This document shows positions 1 to 11,441 of a DNA stretch of 64,000 nucleotides, piece by piece. How positions within the stretch are numbered: position 1 is the first letter of the stretch; each line of letters opens with the position of its first letter. The position numbers were made by a program, and so were the translations under genes. The stretch comes from Boswellia sacra (Eukaryota > Streptophyta > Magnoliopsida > Sapindales > Burseraceae). The notes beneath the pieces were generated by a model. The model worked only from the letters and a program-made list of their open reading frames with translations, was not told the origin of the DNA and ran no database searches. The DNA lies in NCBI GenBank assembly GCA_013180625.2, contig SNVD02001216.1, positions 79,185-143,184 on the forward strand. Direction: 5' to 3'.

Positions 1-1366
1 AATATCTTCCATTTTATTATTATTAATATTAGTAATTTTTATAATTATAAAATTCACATGTATAATATTTTTTAATCTCTAAGTATTGTTTGGTATATTA
101 AATAATATCACAAATATATAATATAGAACCCTCACTTATGATATATATATAAGTTCTTATTATTACTTGGGATATTAAATAAAATTATATTATACGAAAA
201 TATTAGATAATTTACAAGAAAATAGATCCAAACTAAAAGATTGATTTGAAAAATAGAGTAGTATTATTTTAGATGTCATGATTTAATATGATGATTCGAT
301 AAGAATTTTTTTTTTTCATTGCCAAACGTTAATAATTAACAGTGTTGAACACTTGACACTTCTACTAATGCCAATATGCCAAGATGTGATTGTAAAGTCC
401 AATTTTTTGAGAATATGATCACTTTTCAACGCTTCTTTGTGTATTGGTATTTAATTTAGTAATTATACGTGTTGCCATGTTAATTAATGATTATCTTAAA
501 CTTATTGGTATTTAATTTAGTATTATAAGTGTTGCAATGTTAATTAATGATTATCTGAAACTTTTTCAAAATAATAGTACAACTATTAGTTTATAATTGA
601 TTATGACAATCGTGATGGGTATTGTGCAATTTGCATTACCACAAAAATTGAAATGCAAACATAAGCGTACCTACTTAACCTAATGTTATTTTCCTTCAGA
701 TCTAAAAATTAGGTTACAAATTTAAAACATACACTATTTGAGGTATCTTGAATTGAATTACTTGATCAACAAATAAAAACAGAATTAAGATATAAACTTT
801 ATATATAAAGAAAATTAATGAATTCTGTAAATATATATTTTTTTGTTTCAATGGGTTATTATTCAGGAAAAACCAAATAAAAACTAATCTCTGCATTTGT
901 TTTGGTCCTGTAACAATTGAGTCTTCAAAAAAATAAATACCCCTAGACTGGATCCATATCTCCAACACAATAATAATTAGAAAAATAAAAATAAATATAA
1001 AAATTGTGTCATATCATCAAAGCATGGACTTGACATCAAGCTTGGTGGTACAATTATCTTTCTCCAAATACATATCTTTTCCCTTCATTTTCCTAGTAAC
1101 CAAACAGCTCTTAACACTGAAACTTGGAAAAGAGAAAACAAAGAAAGAAACGAACTCTTAATTTTTTTCTTTTAAGAAATATTTATAATAATCTAACTAA
1201 TACTAACAATAATAGTCGTTGGAACAACACGAAGAAACTCTTGGAAGATTTCTCAGTTGCAAAAAAAAGGAGTAATTAATCTCCTCGACCTTGGCTGGGT
1301 TAATATATACACAATATCGTAGTCAGCTTTGGAAATTACTAAAATATCCAAAGAAAAAATAAAAGC
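1..1366. other. AT-rich intergenic sequence downstream of the ERF gene
   Basis: There is no supported coding region. The only open frame of note (near 714-968, minus) is low-complexity and resembles no protein. The last few hundred bases before 1367 should contain the 3' untranslated region of the ERF gene. A short tandem duplication is listed separately. Confidence 0.6.
442..563. repeat. tandem duplication, 61-bp unit
   Basis: Two adjacent copies start at 442 and 503. Each begins tattggtatttaattta and ends in a shared stretch containing gttaattaatgattatct. The copies differ at a few positions. It looks like a simple local duplication with no visible function. Confidence 0.8.
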
Positions 1367-1990
1367 TCAAGCGACTTCAGGTGGTGGAGGATGGTTAAGA
1401 TCGATGTTAAGATCAACAAGTTTCGTAACGGAGCTCTGATCGTAATCGACGACGACGGACGAGGAGTCCGAGTCACTCTGTGTGGTGTTGGCGGCGGCGA
1501 CGCCGCAAGAATCGGCCGCCGCGGAGCTACGGTCAAGCCCGCGTGGAACGGCGGAGAAAACGTCGAAAAACAAAACTGGACGCGCGATGGAGACCGGGAA
1601 ACACGCTACGCCGACACCCATTTGGTTGGAGAAGCTGTTGAGAGCGAAGTCCAAAGACGGAGGCGGAGGGGGAGGCTGGGTCGGTGGAGAGGATGACTCT
1701 ACAGTGCTGCTCTGGCTAGGGCTGCGCGTGATAGCCTCGTTGGGTGCGGGGAAGTTGGTCTTGGCTTTGGCGCCACGGAACTCACGTGCCGCGGCGTCGT
1801 AGGCTCGAGCGGCTTGCTCGGCGGTGTCGAATGTGCCGAGCCAGACACGGGTTTTCTTCCCCGGGTCTCGGATCTCAGCGGCGTAACGACCCCATGGGCG
1901 CTTCCTGACGCCTCTGTATCGGATCTCTCTGCCGTCGTGAATCGGATTCGGGTTGGCGGGTGCGTTTGTGGTCCTTTCTCTCGGAGCCAT
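1367..1990 (-). CDS. ERF4: AP2/ERF transcriptional repressor, ERF4-like (group VIII, EAR motif)
   Basis: Intronless CDS of 207 residues. A single AP2/ERF DNA-binding domain spans about residues 24-81, with [19 protein letters not shown], the WLGTF core and the AYD segment. The Ala and Asp in the second and third strands are the ERF-type pair that reads GCC boxes. The C-terminus ends in DLNHPPP, a DLNxxP-type EAR motif, which in this family recruits TOPLESS corepressors. A Pro run lies mid-protein. I start at the MAPRE methionine (1990) because ERF4 relatives begin this way. The frame stays open upstream to an ATG at 2071, but a TATA box at 2081-2090 would put that ATG too close to the transcription start. 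Family knowledge: these proteins act in the nucleus in ethylene, jasmonate and ABA responses. Its neighbours match the Arabidopsis ERF4 locus. Confidence 0.93.
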   Translation of the reverse strand: MAPRERTTNAPANPNPIHDGREIRYRGVRKRPWGRYAAEIRDPGKKTRVWLGTFDTAEQAARAYDAAAREFRGAKAKTNFPAPNEAITRSPSQSSTVESSSPPTQPPPPPPSLDFALNSFSNQMGVGVACFPVSIARPVLFFDVFSAVPRGLDRSSAAADSCGVAAANTTQSDSDSSSVVVDYDQSSVTKLVDLNIDLNHPPPPEVA

Positions 1991-2080
1991 ACCGTTGGCG
2001 TTGGCGCTTTTGTTTTCTAAAGAAGAGACAGAATAGTGAAGAACTCTTGAGTCTTGCAGAATGAGAGACAAGCAATGGCG

Positions 2081-2090
2081 GCTTTTTATA
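2081..2090 (-). promoter_or_regulatory. TATA box of the ERF gene
   Basis: The minus strand reads TATAAAAAGC about 90 bp upstream of the chosen ATG. Transcription would start near 2055. This makes the inner methionine at 1990 the likely start. Confidence 0.6.
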
Positions 2091-2509
2091 GAGGAGGAGG
2101 AGAGAATATTATAAAGCGACGTCGCTTTTTGAGGCGCTTGCTTGCTTCCTCGCTCGCTTGTTGGGTACAGTCAAAGCAAGAGTAAAGATGTGGCTTCTCT
2201 TGCACGAACCATGTTCACTTTGAATTGTGTTCTCCAATCACTTCTTGCCACGTTCTCCCTCAGACAGATTCTCGTTATCGTTATATTTCAACGTTGTTAA
2301 ATTAATGTAATTATTTAAAAAAAGTTAATTTTAGTTAATATTTTACATTTATTTATATTTTTGGAAATTTAATCTCCCCTTGATTTCTCATATTTAAATT
2401 TCTTTTTTCGAGTTGTTGATTTAATCACATTAAAATAAAAGAAATGGAAGCATAGAAGTAGCGTTGCGAGCGTCCGCCACGAAGAAACGCTACGCTCTGA
2501 CACGCCTCT

Positions 2510-3062
2510 CACGTGCGATGGCGCCTGCCTATGCTTTTAAAGATTTTACTCGGCTCAGTCAACGAGGACTTTGACTCGATTATTCACAAAATTATTATTG
2601 CTGCAGTGCTGCTGAGCCGCAGCCAAGCCTTGTGGTCCCCGAATAAAATGATAACAGGATGACACGTAGTACGCGGTATTTTTTAAAACGTGGCACCAGA
2701 TGTGTACAAGGGCGGCGCTCGATAACGGCGGTTATGACGGTAACCTTGTCTGCCGTTTGTTTGGTTCGTGCTTACTGTAAGCGGAAATAACGGCTGCTTA
2801 TTTGTTTACCTTTTCTTTAACGTTTTATTTAGTTGAAATTTTGTCGGTATTCTCCGGCCACTCGCCGCGTGACCCGGATAGGAACCAACCGGACCCGCAT
2901 GGATATAGACTTGCGTCACGTGGAATCTGACAGGTTGATTATGATGTCTCTTCAGATAATGACACGTGTCTTTCAAAGTCATCCTAAGCAAGGAAGGAGA
3001 ATGTTCTGCTACTCCGACTGTAACTGCATGCATAAAATACTTCTATCAAACCCTGCCACGTG
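2510..3062. promoter_or_regulatory. cluster of four G-boxes (CACGTG) upstream of the ERF gene
   Basis: CACGTG occurs at 2510-2515, 2917-2922, 2963-2968 and 3057-3062, with further ACGT cores near 2660 and 2690. They lie about 520-1070 bp upstream of the ERF start. G-boxes bind bZIP and bHLH factors, including ABA-response factors. A role in ERF expression is inferred from position. The rest of 2100-3635 shows no gene. Confidence 0.4.
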
Positions 3063-3635
3063 GATATTCCCATCATCAAAATGCATATATCTTTTTTTAA
3101 TCCATTTAAGGATAATTCTTGTTGTTCAACCAATTTATATAATTAAATTTATATAATCTAGTTTAACATGAAATTATTTGATGGTATTGATCCTACTTTA
3201 TTTGTCATAAAATTTTTTATTTTCTTTTTATTTTTATCGATTTAATAAATTTATATCACATTAGGTTATATATATTTGATTATTTAGATTAGTTATATAT
3301 ATAGTATTACCCTTCATTAAATAACATAATTTTTTTTTAAGTTCTATGTTAGGAGGTATTGAAGGCTAAGGGTAAAACTTTAACTCAATATTTTTTATTA
3401 TGATTACCTAATTTTGAAATAAAAATACGAAAAATTGGCAGCAACATGTAACTAAACATTGAAACGTAGTCCCACATGTTGATAAAGGTGAAACACTAAG
3501 CCTTGAATCACCACTAACCAATCTTTCTAAATGAAACTCATAGCTAATAAGTCTTGTTTACTTATGAAGTTAATGATATTCATTTGGATTTAGAACAAAA
3601 ATCTTGGTAAGGTGGGCTTGTAGGTGCACCATTGA

Positions 3636-4009
3636 TAAGGATGGCAAAAAAAACCCGGATAATCCGAGTAAAAAATCCGGTTGCGGGGATATTTAAAAAA
3701 AAAGTCCAGGTGCGGTGCGGATGCGGTATTGCTAATAAACCCCGCACCCGCATAATTCTTAAAAAAATTAAGAAAAAAGTAGGAAAAAAACCGGGAAATC
3801 CGGGTGAAGATAAAAGTGGAAAAAAATCCGGGTAAATTCGGGTTTTTTTCCGGGTGAAGTGCGGGTGCGGGTGCGGTAATCTCAAAACCCGCAAATACCT
3901 GCACCCGAAAAAATCCGGGTTTTTCCGGGGACCGAGGACAAGATACAAAATCTGGGTGCGGGTGCGGAAACACAAAACCCGTACCCGCACCCTGATTTTG
4001 CCATCCCTA
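3636..4009. mobile_element. 374-bp non-autonomous hAT element (MITE) with intact target duplication
   Basis: It starts taaggatggcaaaa and ends ttttgccatcccta, forming imperfect terminal inverted repeats. It is flanked by a perfect 8-bp direct repeat, accattga, at 3628-3635 and 4010-4017, as expected of hAT insertion. The interior is rich in cccgcaccc and gggtgcggg words on both strands. The open frames crossing it on both strands are low-complexity Arg/Pro/Lys-rich and not genes. Confidence 0.85.
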
Positions 4010-4239
4010 ACCATTGACTATTGTGTCTTTAATACTCTTTATTCTTTGTTTTAGTAGTCTGAAATTATATTTTGTAGACTCGCCAAGTATGATATTTGCG
4101 AAACCAAAAAATTATTTCCTTTTACGGTATCATTTGGTGTGATATTACCTAACATACCTTTAAAGTCAAACGAAGTTTTTATTGGATTGTTTTGAAGTAG
4201 ATACCAATTTGATTATTATTACTATTATTCTTATAACAG

Positions 4240-4479
4240 TAACACCACTTTTACAAACTATTTATACAAATTTATCAATATAAACTAACATCATATGATG
4301 TGATTTTAATTGATAAATAAATACACTTATTAGATAAATATAAGTTAATAATAAATGACATTAATTAAGATGGTTAATGTGCTGATCATATATAGGATGT
4401 CACATCAATTTGTATGGTTGAATTTGTATAAGTATTGTATGGTTGAATTTGTATAAGTAGTTTGTAAGAGTAGTATTAC
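4240..4479. mobile_element. AT-rich MITE, copy 1 of a family seen twice here
   Basis: The ends are inverted repeats: the left end reads gtaacaccacttttacaaac and the reverse complement of the right end reads gtaatactactcttacaaac, continuing into tatacaaatt. A second copy with the same ends lies at 52029-52234. Superfamily is uncertain and I saw no clear target duplication. The right part contains a short duplication of tgtatggttgaatttgtataa. Confidence 0.65.
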
Positions 4480-4929
4480 CCTTTGACAATTTTGTTTGAA
4501 TCCTCTTGAGTTTGACCTAATAGTAATAGCACTTTGGATTTTACAAAAAGAGAAATACTACATCGATAACCAACTTCTTATAACATAAGTTAGTAAAAAT
4601 TCATTAGAAGAGTATAAAAAAAAAAAGAATACGAGAACTTATAATGAATGATATAATCATTATATCTCCAATAGAATTTTATCAACTTAAATTCTAATAA
4701 GAGCTAGTTATAAACGAGTTACAAGTATAATATTATTTTTATGCATGACAAATCATTTACCATTTATCATCTTTTATAGATTTTGTTGTACATGGCCTTC
4801 TTCAATTTGCTTTATTTTTGGGCTTCTTTGAATTTATTAGGCCTGTGTGCGGCGAGGAAGGCCCAAATAAACACCTGATTAGCTTTGCTGACCTCCGCGA
4901 TGAATTTTTTTTTTTTTTTTTAAGTGGTT

Positions 4930-6090
4930 TTGGATAGTACGTACAATGCACCGGATGTATCAATACACCATATTTCAAAAATTATATAAAAAAAATCTGT
5001 AATAGTTGAGAGCTCTTATATAAAAGTTATAAACAATTATATATAAAAATAGTTGAAAACACTCACGAGATTATTGTTATTTAAACCCCTTAAAAACTAT
5101 TTCTAAGTTCCTCTTTAAATAAAATATGTTAAAAAATATATCCTATAAATATATAATTCATAATATCAAAAATACCCTTCATCTATTTCTCTTTGACTAA
5201 ACTTTCAATTTCTAATCGCTGAAACATATTCAAACCATGTCATGAATATTTTTCAGAGAATTGAAGAGCATATATATTTAGTGGTTCTGCTGCACTGAAT
5301 AATTCTTGAAATGATTTTATTACAATTGATCTTTCTCTATTAATAAAATTCTTAAATTTTCACGAGAAGCCACCATCTCATTTCCGGAGTGTTGCTCCTT
5401 CATCACAGCAAACTAAAGCGAAATTAGACTAATCAGCAAATGGGCTCACCTATTCTTAATTGCAAACACAACCAAGTTGACAGGCCTGATCTATGTTTTG
5501 GTTTCCAGTTTTCTAAAAAAAAAAAAAAAAAAAAAGAATAGTCGAAACTAAATTATAAATAGTTTTCAAAAAAATTAAAGAAAAGAATACCATCAAGTTT
5601 CATTCTCCTTGTCCATACCACACTCACCGTCGCACATTGTTAGAACATCATGCAAGAATGGATTCAAAACCCCGTTTGAGAAATATCTTAGGAGTTTTTG
5701 GTAATTTAAATATTAGGTGTATATTAGATTTTTTAAAAAATAGATAATGTGATTTAGAAAGAGGTCACAGAGACTATAATGGATTGGATTAAATGGTAAA
5801 AGCGGCTCATAAGAGAGTTAGTAAGACTAATCGTGAAATTTTGAGTTCGACTATTCATAATGGAGACATCGTGGTAATCCGCTGATTCAGTCACCTCGAT
5901 TACAAAAAAAAAAAAAAAAAAAATTACCGGAATTCAAATAACAATACTCAACATCAATTCCAACTTTTATATACAAGAAAGTTGAAAATGGACGTTTCGA
6001 ATTCTTATGAATATATTTATATATTTTCAAAATTTCGGAACTAGGTATATTGATGCACCCGATATATTGATATATTGTAGCATAACCCAG
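4930..6090. mobile_element. possible degenerate inverted-repeat element
   Basis: Sequence near 4945-5090 (tgcaccggatgtatcaata and following AT-rich text) is an imperfect inverted copy of sequence near 5930-6080 (tattgatgcacccgatata and preceding text). The inner arms also match loosely around tatataaaagtt. The ends resemble the element in the PSMD5 intron (34798-35110). Boundaries are approximate and there is no clear target duplication. The span holds poly(A) and poly(T) runs and no gene. Confidence 0.35.
5765..5925 (+). repeat. possible tRNA-related SINE fragment with A tail
   Basis: A GC-richer segment contains gagttcgacta, similar to a pol III B box, and ends in a run of about 20 A at 5904-5923. 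An A-box-like stretch precedes it. No flanking duplication was found. A chance A-rich segment is possible. Confidence 0.22.
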
Positions 6091-6204
6091 ACAGATTTTG
6101 TCCATAGAAGTAAACTGCTAATGCTAATGCAATCCTATTCTGCTAATAGCATCTGTATCCATTCAAACATGGCCTAGTCCCAGACTCCTCCCAGTAAATG
6201 CAAT

Positions 6205-7851
6205 ATGTGTCCCTTATTTCGACCGTTGAAAACCTTCTCCCGGGAAACCCTTCAACAGAAATTCAAATTCTATCTTCAACTCACAACTAAAACCACAAAA
6301 CCTCTCTCCTGTCACTCAATTGTTGCGCACAAAACCCTAAAGCCAAACCCTATCCCCATTAATAATTTTCCCGCCAAAAACTTTGAATTCCATCTTCTGC
6401 ACAGAATCAGAACCGATCGTTCTGTTCACTCACTTGCTAGCTACGATGAAACCACTGAGTACCCAGATGACGACATTGTGGAAAGAGTCCAAAATGTTCT
6501 CAAGAACCATGGAAACAGCTCAAGGGAAGACGTTGAGAAAGCTCTGGCTCAATGCGAGCTTAAACTGACTGATGATTTGGTTATAGGTGTTGTTAATCTT
6601 ATTCGCTTTGATTGGAAGCTTGTGTATATGTTTTTCAAATGGGTATCTAGGCAATTTAAATATTCACCTGGGACTTGTGTTTACAATGAGATTCTTGACA
6701 TTCTTGGAAGAATGCGTCGTTTCGAGGAGTTGATCCAAGTGTTTGATGAAATGTCTGAGAGAAAGGGACTTGTCAATGAGAGAACATATGGTGTCTTGCT
6801 TAATAGATATGCAGCTGCGCATAAAGTGGAGGAAGCGATTAGTATCTTTAATAAGAGAAAAGAATTTGGGCTTCAGGATGATTTTGTTGCTTTTCAGAGT
6901 CTTTTAATGTGGTTGTGTAGGTATAAGCACGTGGAAGATGCAGAGACGTTTTTCGAATCTAAGAAGAATGAGTTTGGTTCTGATATAAAGGCAAGGAATA
7001 TTATTCTCAATGGATGGTGTGTGTTGGGCAACGTACATGAGGCCAAGAGGTTTTGGAAGGATATAATTTCCTCCAAATGCGAGCCAGATTTGTTTACTTA
7101 TGGAACTTTCATAAAGGCCCTGACTAAGAAAGGGAAACTGGGCACAGCAATGAAGTTGTTTCGAGCAATGTGGGAGAAAGGTTGCAAGCCGGATGTGGCA
7201 ATTTGCAATTGTGTCATTGATGCACTTTGTTTCAAGAAGAGGATTCCTGAAGCTTTGGAAGTTTCCCGGGAGATGAGTGACCGAGGTTGTCCCCCAAATG
7301 TCACAACTTACAACACATTTATCAAACATCTATGCAAGATTCGGAGAATGGAAAAGGTTTATGAGCTGTTGGACGAAATGGAACAGAAGAAAGGAGATTG
7401 TTTGCCTAATGATATAACTTACAATTACCTGCTCAAGTCGTTAAAAAAACCTGAACAAGTTTCTAAGATTTTGGAGAGTATGGAGAGAAATGGATGCAAG
7501 ATGAATGGTGACACCTACAATTTGATTTTGAAGCTGTATATGAAATGGGATTGTAAAGATAAAGTGAGACATACATGGGATGAGATGGGAAAAAAGGGCA
7601 TGGGACCAGATGAACGATCTTATACTATAATGATCCATGGGCTCTATGACAAGGGACGGTCTGAGGATGCTTTTTCTTATTTCCATGAGATGACATCAAA
7701 GGGAATGGCACCAGAGCCAAGGACCAATATATTGGTGAATAACATGAAGTTTAAAGAAACAAAAGAAGAACAAGGCAAGGTGAGTGTCATACAACATGAC
7801 AAGCCATTGAGGCCTATGCATAAAAGCAAATGGAAGACGGAAAAGAGATAA
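6205..7851 (+). CDS. P-class pentatricopeptide repeat protein, probably mitochondrial
   Basis: Intronless CDS of 548 residues. The first 60 or so residues are rich in Ser, Thr, Lys and Arg and poor in acidic residues, consistent with an organelle presequence. From about residue 152 there are roughly ten tandem 35-residue PPR motifs, for example DLFTYGTFIKALTKKGKLG and NVTTYNTFIKHLCK, followed by a basic tail. There are no E or DYW domains, so this is a P-class protein. Such proteins bind organellar RNA to stabilise, splice or help translate it; the target cannot be read from sequence. Position next to ERF4 and RPS20 matches Arabidopsis At3g15200. The frame is intact and the start is the first ATG. 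Confidence 0.93.
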   Translation: MCPLFRPLKTFSRETLQQKFKFYLQLTTKTTKPLSCHSIVAHKTLKPNPIPINNFPAKNFEFHLLHRIRTDRSVHSLASYDETTEYPDDDIVERVQNVLKNHGNSSREDVEKALAQCELKLTDDLVIGVVNLIRFDWKLVYMFFKWVSRQFKYSPGTCVYNEILDILGRMRRFEELIQVFDEMSERKGLVNERTYGVLLNRYAAAHKVEEAISIFNKRKEFGLQDDFVAFQSLLMWLCRYKHVEDAETFFESKKNEFGSDIKARNIILNGWCVLGNVHEAKRFWKDIISSKCEPDLFTYGTFIKALTKKGKLGTAMKLFRAMWEKGCKPDVAICNCVIDALCFKKRIPEALEVSREMSDRGCPPNVTTYNTFIKHLCKIRRMEKVYELLDEMEQKKGDCLPNDITYNYLLKSLKKPEQVSKILESMERNGCKMNGDTYNLILKLYMKWDCKDKVRHTWDEMGKKGMGPDERSYTIMIHGLYDKGRSEDAFSYFHEMTSKGMAPEPRTNILVNNMKFKETKEEQGKVSVIQHDKPLRPMHKSKWKTEKR

Positions 7852-8707
7852 TTTTTATTTATATCCTGTGTATTATCTGAACTACCTATTACCCTCACCT
7901 AGAGAGTGATTGAAGCAGAAAAATTGATATATTGCTTTTTCTGCACTTACGATTGAGATTTTTGTACAGGGCTTTGTAATTCTTCACATATTGTTAACCT
8001 ATTTGGCTATTTAAATCACAAATGATTTTGAAACTAGAGCTTTTATTAAGAGCAAGCACTTGTTTGTATAACAAAGCCATTTTCAGTAGTCATTAAATCT
8101 CGCTTATACGACTCTGCATTTGTAAGATGGAGAAATAAGGTTTCTTAACAACAATTATCCTTTATATCATTTTAATCTGCACTTTACAATTTTACAAAAT
8201 CTTAGATAATTGAACCTTTGAGTCTAGACTTAGTGGAGAGTCAGAATCATAACAAGTAAGCATATTTGAAATAATGAAAGCATGGAGCGAGGGATTCTCT
8301 GTAGCAGTAGCTTGGCTTGTGTTGAACAATTACAGCAATCTTTCGTCTTTGTTCTCTATTTTCTATTTAATTGAGTTCATATGAAAATTTTTGGAGACCG
8401 ATGTAGATCATATAGCAGATACCTATTTGTTCAAGTCCAAGTTGAAGTTGCAAAGAAACGCTTTTTAAATTTTTGTAACTTGTTTTGATTTGATTGTTTT
8501 TGCCTCTTTACATAACACTTCGTTGCATCATATTCCCATTCATGTTAAGGGCAATCAAGCGTTCAAAATTCAAACTCTCCGACTCCTGCACCAAGGCCTA
8601 ACGGTCATCAAAGATAAACCCTTCTGCTGCTGGATGAGAAGTACTACTGCAGGACGTTTTCAACATTTGCCATGTTGGAGACGTTGATAATATGTTGCCG
8701 GATTTAA
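7852..8707. other. intergenic sequence between convergent coding signals
   Basis: This holds the PPR 3' untranslated region. The short plus-strand open frame at 8490-8687 looks like no protein. The minus strand here would be 3' untranslated sequence of the remnant that starts at 8708. Confidence 0.5.
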
Positions 8708-9495
8708 CTAGTTCTTGAAGTCAGCTGGAAGGAAGTCGAGTGGTAAGCCAATTATGCCTCCATTCTCTGCTGGATCTAGGTCCAAATAGTTAACATCGAT
8801 AAACACGGTTGATAGTTTACGCCAAATTACGAGCCCAGATTTTAAGTACACAAATGTTTTTCTACTTGAAGACGGAGACCTTTGACAAAAATGGACTTTG
8901 TCGTTTGTCTTATTTTGCTGGGGTTCATTGCGGACATTGATTTAAAAGTATGGTAGAGCTCAGATGAGTCTACATTTAGGTAATTAAACCTCAGCCTTCA
9001 TGCTGGTCTTTCGAGATGGAATTGCTCAGATGTGCTTTAACATGGCATGTAGATGTTTGAGATAAATTTCTCAATGCAATAGTTATCGATGCCATCGTTT
9101 TCAACTCCTTCCATCTGCGACTTCAGTGTTTCAATGACCCCCTACCAGTTTGTACTAGAAACTTATAGCTATTCCCTGATTAAAAGTCACTGCCAGAAGC
9201 TTATTACTCTTTTACTCAATTACGTTGCAACAGATTTGTATGAAAAGGAGAATTATAAGTTCTGACCTCATTTGATGAAGGTCCATTCAGTTCAGTGCCA
9301 TAGTCATAACTCAAATAAGACCGGTTTGCTTCATCTAATTATCATTATAATAGTAAGTAAATAAATAAATAAATATATAAATAAGAGCAAGTCCTATCTA
9401 TGAAACTGAATTAATGATGTGAGATCTGATATGAATCTAAAGGCAGAGAACTTGGAGAAATATCAAGGCATGGCTCCTCGGCAAATGAGGTAATT
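8708..9495 (-). pseudogene. unrecognised coding remnant, or 3' exons of an unresolved gene
   Basis: Several minus-strand stretches read like protein. The best is an ATG-less open frame of about 79 codons (8943 down to the TAG at 8708-8710) ending in GIIGLPLDFLPADFKN, preceded by a good acceptor (CCCCAG). Others are near 9266-9330 (RSYLSYDYGTELNGPSSNE, followed by a GTCAG donor), 9040-9117 (MEGVENDGIDNYCIEKFI, preceded by TCGCAG) and 9420-9490 (EEPCLDISPSSLPLDSYQ). I could not join them into one frame: the segment near 9040 hits TAA and the best alternative frame hits TGA. I do not recognise the family. It may be a 5'-truncated pseudogene, because the L33-like gene ends immediately upstream. 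Confidence 0.4.
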
Positions 9496-9851
9496 CCATG
9501 TCCTATCATTGATATTAAAGCAAATTTTGCCAAAACATGTTACACGAAAGAGTGTCCTTTTTTCAATCTTTCAAGAGACAATAATCACTATACCAAATCA
9601 GATTAACAATTGTAGTTGCTGGTGTTCAGCTTCACTTAATACCAAAATTGTCAGCCAAAAAAAAAGCTGTACCATATTGAACAAGCAAAAGTGGATGGAC
9701 ATCTCGTTTGTATTCTAATCTAACTAACAACTAGAATTTCATGTTTTCAGTTCACTTAATCAAGACTGATTAACAGAAACAGCTCTAATATATCCAACCA
9801 GCAAAAGTGGAGGATCACAGGCAGGCAATCCTTAAGATGTTCTCTCTAAAT

Positions 9852-11441
9852 TCATTTTACCTCAGAAAACTTCACATGGTGTCTTATACTAGGGTCATAC
9901 TTCTTGATCTCAAGTTTCTCCTTGTTCTTCGTATTTCTCTTCTTGGCATAGAAAACTCCAGTCCCAGCAGATGAAACAAGCCTGACAACTTTTACATTCT
10001 TCTTCTTCTTTGTCTCTCCTCTACCTTTCCTTTTCCCGGTCCTCTTCCTCTTCCTCTTCCTCTTATTCTCCGGGTCACCACCCCTTTTCCTACTCTTCAT
10101 CTGTAGTCAAAAGAGTTCCGAGTTCAATTGGTTCCATTTTTCTTTTCCCTTTGTATGATTACAATGCTTTTTATTGAAGCAACATGGGAAATGAATCCAA
10201 TACAAAGCTAAAGCAGCAAACTCTACTGTAAGCAAGCTAAAAACTTGAAAACACAGCCATTGATCAATCTAATTATAAAACCAATTTTCTTTTGCATTTT
10301 TTATTCAACGAAATGAAAACAAATGATGAAACATGAAGGCCTTTTTTTAACAAAATGCACCTTGAAACTGCCCTTTCATGTTCTAAGTTGCCTTAATTCT
10401 ACTTTTCATGTGCACTATAATTTTTCTCCTTATTAACAGTAGAACTTTACTTTTTATGACTGTTATGCCTCCAAGGCTCCATGATTCCCTATACATCCTA
10501 ATAATTCCTCCACAATTGTTATTATTAATCCATTTTTAGTTTTTTTTTTTGGGTGTTTCATCAACAGAACAACAACAGCAACACAACAGATCACAACCAA
10601 AATATCTTTCACAATCATAGTTGTGTCCTCATGGCAAATTTGGTTACCAAGTTATATTTATTAACTAATTTCATAAGCCCCGTCCATCATCAAGCCTCTG
10701 ATTTGAGTTTGCTTGTAATAGTTTACCTTAGATAAGAATCTATCAACTAAAATAAACAAACATAAGGGAAAATAAAACAGAATCTAATAATGAAAGACAG
10801 AAACAAAGCCATGAACAAAAAAACGATCTTTCATAAAAATGGGTTATTACCTTTCTCAACCTAGAGTTGGGAGCATATCTTCTGGCCATGCAAATAACAG
10901 ATTGCTGGATTGGCCTTTGAGTATTGATCGTTGACAAACAACCTAATAATAGTAAACAAAACCCAAAAGTTCAACCCAACCTGAAACTTCACTAAATCGT
11001 GACTGAAAATGAACTTGGAACTCCACAACTTGGTGGTTCCTTCATTTTTAAGAAATAGTAACGTTTTACATATATATAAAAAAAAAAGACGCAAAATTTT
11101 CTTGTCTAGCCTCTTAAATTTCATTTTTTTAGCTTTCTAAGCTACAAAACAGGGCGTTAGGGGAAAAGGGTTGCTCGCGCCTTGCAGAAAGCTTGAAACA
11201 AAAAAAAAAAAAAAATCAAAGATGATTAGTAAATGCAAATGAGACAGACGGGAGGAGAGAGAAAGATGGGCTCAGTGAAAAAGATGTAACCTTTGAAGAA
11301 AACATTGTGACAGAGACTTGTGGAGAAACTGATGGACCTGAAAGGGGCCAAAGTTGAGCGTGTAGTAGAAGCAAAGTGGGGGTTGAGAAGTGGGTTTCTT
11401 GACTTGCAAGAAAGAGTCGAGCAGTGAACAGCAGATGTCAT
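9852..11441 (-). CDS. L33-like (bL33) ribosomal protein with plastid-type transit peptide
   Basis: Exons at 11291-11441, 10851-10942 and 9852-10100 join with GT-AG borders into 163 codons. Exon 1 and most of exon 2 form a Ser/Thr-rich leader ending near SVICMARR. Exon 3 has a very basic stretch ([20 protein letters not shown]) and then a bL33 domain with [26 protein letters not shown] and [10 protein letters not shown]. It lacks the Cys pairs of plastid-encoded L33 and resembles bacterial and mitochondrial L33. Exons 1-2 match the leader of the neighbouring RPS20 gene in length, phase (1, then 0) and sequence ([10 protein letters not shown] against NLSQNVFSKG). I infer that the leader was copied from RPS20 and that the protein enters plastids. 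Mitochondrial or dual targeting is possible. The frame is intact; expression is unknown. Confidence 0.72.

Noticed and set aside
1391..2020. Plus-strand open frames opposite the ERF gene
   Set aside because: They are antisense shadows of a GC-rich coding sequence; the minus strand has a full AP2 domain and EAR motif.
3580..4054. Arg/Pro- or Lys-rich open frames on both strands
   Set aside because: They arise from gggtgcggg/cccgcaccc repeats inside the 374-bp hAT MITE.
6894..7898. Minus-strand open frames across the PPR gene
   Set aside because: They are antisense to an intact PPR frame and have no family character.
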